In this document: piece after piece, positions 61,140 to 64,000 of the stretch
How the letters are laid out: every line of letters begins with the position of its first letter
Position numbering within the stretch: the stretch's first letter is position 1
Source of the DNA: Eutreptiella sp. 'Long Island Sound 2002'
Taxonomy: Eukaryota > Euglenozoa > Euglenophyceae > Eutreptiales > Eutreptiaceae
Direction of reading: 5' to 3'
DNA length: 64,000 nt
Assembly: GCA_964036045.1 (NCBI GenBank)
Contig: OZ038389.1
Span: 42,066,119-42,130,118, forward strand
Translations under genes and position numbers: made by a program
Notes under the pieces: generated by a model
Told to the model about the DNA's origin: nothing
The model's input: the letters and a program-made list of their open reading frames with translations, nothing else
The model's database searches: none

Positions 61140-61520
61140 AGTTATGGCCTGTTACCCCGATTGTTGGTCACACAATGGTGTTTTGTGTGTGCAAAAGCCA
61201 TTTGCAGTGGATGTATGATGTGGGGATCAACTGGAAATTGACGAGCAAGACAAAAGCTGTTGATGGAATTCAAGTCCCAGGCCGAGGTGTGGCTTTTCTT
61301 TTTTTTTCTATTGGATGCTCTTCAGTATTTTTGTTCACAGTAGCATAGTGGGTTTTTGTTTTTGCAGGCGGAACTGGTGGGGGGCGACAGCCACAGACCC
61401 TCAAAGTTGGCGATGTATTTCTGTTGGTACACTCGCCCCCATTGTTGAGGACATCAAGAAGATTGAAAAGGAGGAGATGGACTGGGATTTGGTGGTGTGG
61501 ACAACCAAGAACAATTTTCT
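61140..61520 (+). pseudogene. Two-exon gene fragment, unrecognised
   Basis: After GATGTCCTATCAG an open stretch reads LWPVTPIVGHTMVFCVCKSH and YDVGINWKLTSKTKAVDGIQ up to CCGAG|GTGTGG at 61284. A T-rich ~83-bp intron ends GTTTTTGCAG, and exon 2 (61368-61520) ends at a perfect donor CT|GTAAGT. In exon 2 the first part reads TLKVGDVFLLVHS and the second IVEDIKKIEKEEMDWDLVVW in another phase, so a one-base change in the CCCCC at about 61436 has broken it. No family is recognised. Confidence 0.4.
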
Positions 61521-62490
61521 GTAAGTTAGGATGCTGAAGACAGTTCGCAGGCTGCTGCAGCTGCTGCTCCTGATGGTGGCCATGCAGGCTGCTGCACACG
61601 GCAATGCTGCACCTGACACTGGCGTCCAGGTTTCCGATGTGGAAGAAGGTGCAATCTGAGTAGCAGCACAGCATGCAGCATGGCACGCACAGGGAATATG
61701 TGTCGTTTTGTTTTAATGGAGTAGTGCCTCCACAATAGCACGCAATTTGACCAGTGGCGAATGGAACCCATTCCCACAGATCTTCTTTACCAGAATGGTT
61801 TGCAGGTGAATGGTGAATGCTTTTCTTGCTTGATTGGTGCTCGACATCATCCAAACCCGTCTAAACTCTGAACAACAATCATCCACAAGGCGGCAAAAAA
61901 TATCAAGGAAGAAACTAACCCCCTTTTAGGAAAGGACAAAATGCATCCAGGAACCTTTTGTACAGTTTTGTACAGTTTTTTCGTTTTTCGTGGTTTACAC
62001 TTTTTTTACAGTTTTTTTTGCAGTTTTTTTTTTCAGTTTTTTGCATTTTTTTACAAAGCCGTGGAAATGGCTGGTGATTTTGGTGCAGGTGACTCAGGAG
62101 GTCTGAAACAGCCTGGAGCTGCTGTGCACCGCCCATGGGCAGCAATCGGTGATCTGGCACCCCCCGGCCCTGTGTTGCATGTCCCACATTAAATGGGGTG
62201 GTGCGCACCCTCCAAATTTCACAGTCGTGGGAAGGAAACCTCGTGTGGAGCATGCCAGCGCCGGCGTGGGAGGGACACCGAGGGGCTGAAGCAGTACTCG
62301 TGATCAGGGGGACAAGTGCCCCACTGTCACGCCTCAAAAAGGCGGTTCCCCACCCGCCGACAATGCAGACATTTTACTCCTGATAACGCAGATTAGTCCG
62401 TACACCCGGCCCCACCGCCCCACTTACTGAGCCTTTGTGGCACCCCCCCCCCCCCCCGTTCGTCACCAATGCCAGCCGCTCCCCTTTTCC
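61521..62490. other. Intergenic, no gene seen
   Basis: A T-rich tract at about 61960-62055 has GTTTTTT units. Otherwise featureless. Confidence 0.5.
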
Positions 62491-62586
62491 CATCAATGGG
62501 GACATCAATGGGGACATCAATGGGGACATCAATGGGGACATGAATGGGGACATCAATGGGGACATCACAAGGAACATCAACGGTAA
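62491..62586 (+). repeat. 12-bp tandem repeat, 8 copies
   Basis: CATCAATGGGGA repeats with variants in the last three units. As 12 is a multiple of three, it encodes DING-type repeats on plus and IDVP-type on minus, which explains the open frames. Confidence 0.93.
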
Positions 62587-62681
62587 CATTTTTTGTGGCT
62601 GTAGCCCGCCTGTACTTTGCGCTGTCCTGCAAAATGGAAGGGCCCTCCCCTCATTTCTGCTGCTGCTCTGTGTACTCCCAG

Positions 62682-62890
62682 GCATCAAGGCACTGCCACG
62701 CAACTACGCGCTCTCAGACCTGAGCATAGGGGACATCCCACAGCTGCTGCGTCTCTGTGACGAGGACTGCATCGATACCATCGGCGCCCTGTGCCCCGTC
62801 TGTCTAGAGCCGTTCACCACGGCCCCCCCTCTGATGTTGGACTGCGCCCACACAGTGTGCGCGAACTGCATTGGCCTCATGGCCGACAAG
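62682..62890 (+). CDS. RING finger exon 2 (partial RING)
   Basis: TGTGTACTCCCAG precedes the exon. The frame reads LSDLSIGDIPQLLRLCDEDC and ALCPVCLEPFTTAPPLMLDC then AHTVCANCIGLMADK. This supplies the first six ligands of a C3HC4 RING (CPVC, CAH, CANC). The last C-x2-C pair is absent before the possible donor AAG|GTCCTG at 62890, so it would lie in a later exon. A probable ubiquitin ligase, perhaps paralogous to RING exon 1. Confidence 0.6.
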
Positions 62891-63464
62891 GTCCTGCCCT
62901 CCGTCCCTCCGCTGCAGTCAACGCTTTTTGCGGCACAACAGGCCCCCTTTTTCGGAGGAACGGGGGCGGGGAGGACACGCTCCGGTGCTCAGGTGTCAAG
63001 GACGATCCCCCCACCCCCTGCCCGTTGAGTTGGGGCCATGGACAACGTTGATGATGACCTTACCCCCCCGCCCCGCCCCTGTCCAAGCAACGTCCAGCAG
63101 TCGGGTCACCGGTCAGGCTGAGACACCCTTCCCTCTACCCTGCGCCGCTTCCTCCGAGTATCACTGACATGTGTGCTAAGCTCGTCACCATCACTGAACA
63201 GAGCCCAGGCGGGTGTCACGCACGTCGGTGCGGAACAGCCCCTCGCCGTCTGAGCTGGTGCGCAGGTCCACGTCGTCGGACTCGTCACTTTGCACGTACA
63301 AACTGTGACGTGCTGGACGCATGAACCGATGGATGCCACGGCTCCGCCACCGTACTGTCCAGAAGGCCAGAGTGGTTCTGGAGGGTGACGGCCAAGCAAC
63401 ACGCTGGGCATGCTGCACAATGCAATGAACCATCTGTACCGGTGCCTCATGGCGCCGTATTGAT
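62891..63464. other. Downstream of RING exon 2, no supported exon
   Basis: No C-x2-C partner in a convincing exon is found here. Confidence 0.4.
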
Positions 63465-63700
63465 GTACCCCCCTTTTTGGGGGTCATTCGCATAGCATAC
63501 CCCAAGGCATGATATTTGATGTCCAACCCCTTGTAAAATCATTATTTTGCCCAATAAGACCATCCCCCAATGGACTTTTTGATTCTGAGGCCTCTATCCC
63601 CTGAAACTGGATATCACTTTTTTGGGGGGGGGGCGGGGGGGGGGGGGGGGTTCAGAAGTTTTCGCTCAGAAGGCTCCAAGCAGTGGGGTGGCCCAGTGCC
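63465..63700. repeat. Dispersed repeat family R2, copy E
   Basis: ATGATATTTGATGTCCAACC, GATTCTGAGGCCTCTATCCC and CTGGATATCACTTTTTTG match copy B at 4874-5128. It also ends in GCTCCAAGCAGTGGGG, the arm of the tRNA-like element that follows copy B. Confidence 0.85.
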
Positions 63701-63762
63701 ATCACATTATCACATGAGCGTTTCTCGGAGCGGTTCCGGAGGTGAGGACCATCGTCGCTTTA

Positions 63763-63850
63763 TGGCCAAGCAACGCCTATGTCCAAGCAACACCAGACGT
63801 TGCTTCCGTCAATTTACGCACCGTGGACTTCGGCGGTGCATTTTTCGATT
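63763..63850. repeat. Dispersed repeat R4, copy 4 (diverged)
   Basis: AAGCAACGCCTATGTCCAAG CAACACCAGACG.. followed by GTTGCTTCCGTCAATTT resembles the copies at 56262 and 58055. Confidence 0.5.
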
Positions 63851-64000
63851 GGTCCTCCTGTGTGCTGTGTGCGCTGTCTGATACCTTGGTTTTTGAGATG
63901 GCATGATGTTCATCTTTTGTGTCAAGGAAGCTGATTTGGGGCATGATGGCCTTGGTAGCATGTTTTGCCCCTTGGTTTTCAGAATAGTACGCCATGTCTT
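63851..64000. other. Window end, nothing recognised
   Basis: No feature is visible in the last 150 bases. Confidence 0.5.

Noticed and set aside
1-64000. Prokaryotic or organelle origin
   Set aside because: There are no dense co-directional genes, while GT-AG exon edges, tRNA-derived SINE-like repeats and hAT, Harbinger and copia elements point to a eukaryotic nucleus.

Overview
The window looks like a piece of a large, repeat-rich nuclear genome of a unicellular eukaryote, most likely an alga or other protist; I cannot fix the lineage. Reasons: genes are sparse, GT-AG exon boundaries are visible around RING and PH domain exons, tRNA-derived SINE-like repeats are common, eukaryotic transposon families are present (hAT, PIF/Harbinger, Ty1/copia, Penelope-like), there is a short TTAGGG-type interstitial tract, and runs of 8-19 G or C occur throughout. 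There are no operons, ribosome binding sites or other prokaryotic signals. Many long open frames are translations of tandem repeats and are not reported as genes. All coordinates were counted by eye.

Layout. 1-2.4 kb: five tandem ~535-bp units, four with a minus-strand tRNA-like promoter. 4-10 kb: two intermingled dispersed/tandem repeat families. 10.1 kb: one plausible exon. 12.1 kb: a 474-bp non-autonomous hAT element with perfect 8-bp target duplication. 13.7-15 kb: inverted repeats and a 20-bp GGATCC repeat array that changes orientation twice. 15.8-16.6 kb: a Penelope-like reverse transcriptase relic (minus). 21.5-23.0 kb: an intact glycosyltransferase gene followed by a broken partial copy. 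That copy is split by a 7.3-kb hAT element (23126-30422), whose own ORF is split by a 4.8-kb insertion, which in turn holds a 777-bp PIF/Harbinger-like element. 32.4-33.1 kb and 36.1-40.3 kb: two more elements of the same Harbinger-like family, the larger with a DDE transposase fragment and long minisatellites. 40.6-42.3 kb: an intact JmjC/cupin-type oxygenase gene. 43.2-43.9 kb: an inverted second copy of the 4.8-kb insertion family that keeps the empty target site of the 777-bp element. 44.1-49.7 kb: a decayed Ty1/copia pol on the minus strand. 50.2-52.5 kb: a decayed plus-strand coding region split by four 316-bp repeats. 53-64 kb: GC-rich DNA with single exons (PH, charged helix, two RING fingers) among short dispersed repeats.

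The most unusual observation concerns the three Harbinger-like elements. Each carries iterated 11-bp subterminal motifs near both ends. The three-base core is AGT in all six motifs of the first element, AGG in all five of the second and CGG in all five of the third, while the adjoining ~100 bp of the first and third are nearly identical. This suggests that the two ends of an element change their recognition motif together. The only host genes that look intact are the glycosyltransferase and the oxygenase; both appear to be single-exon, secretory-pathway proteins. I see no functional pathway joining them.
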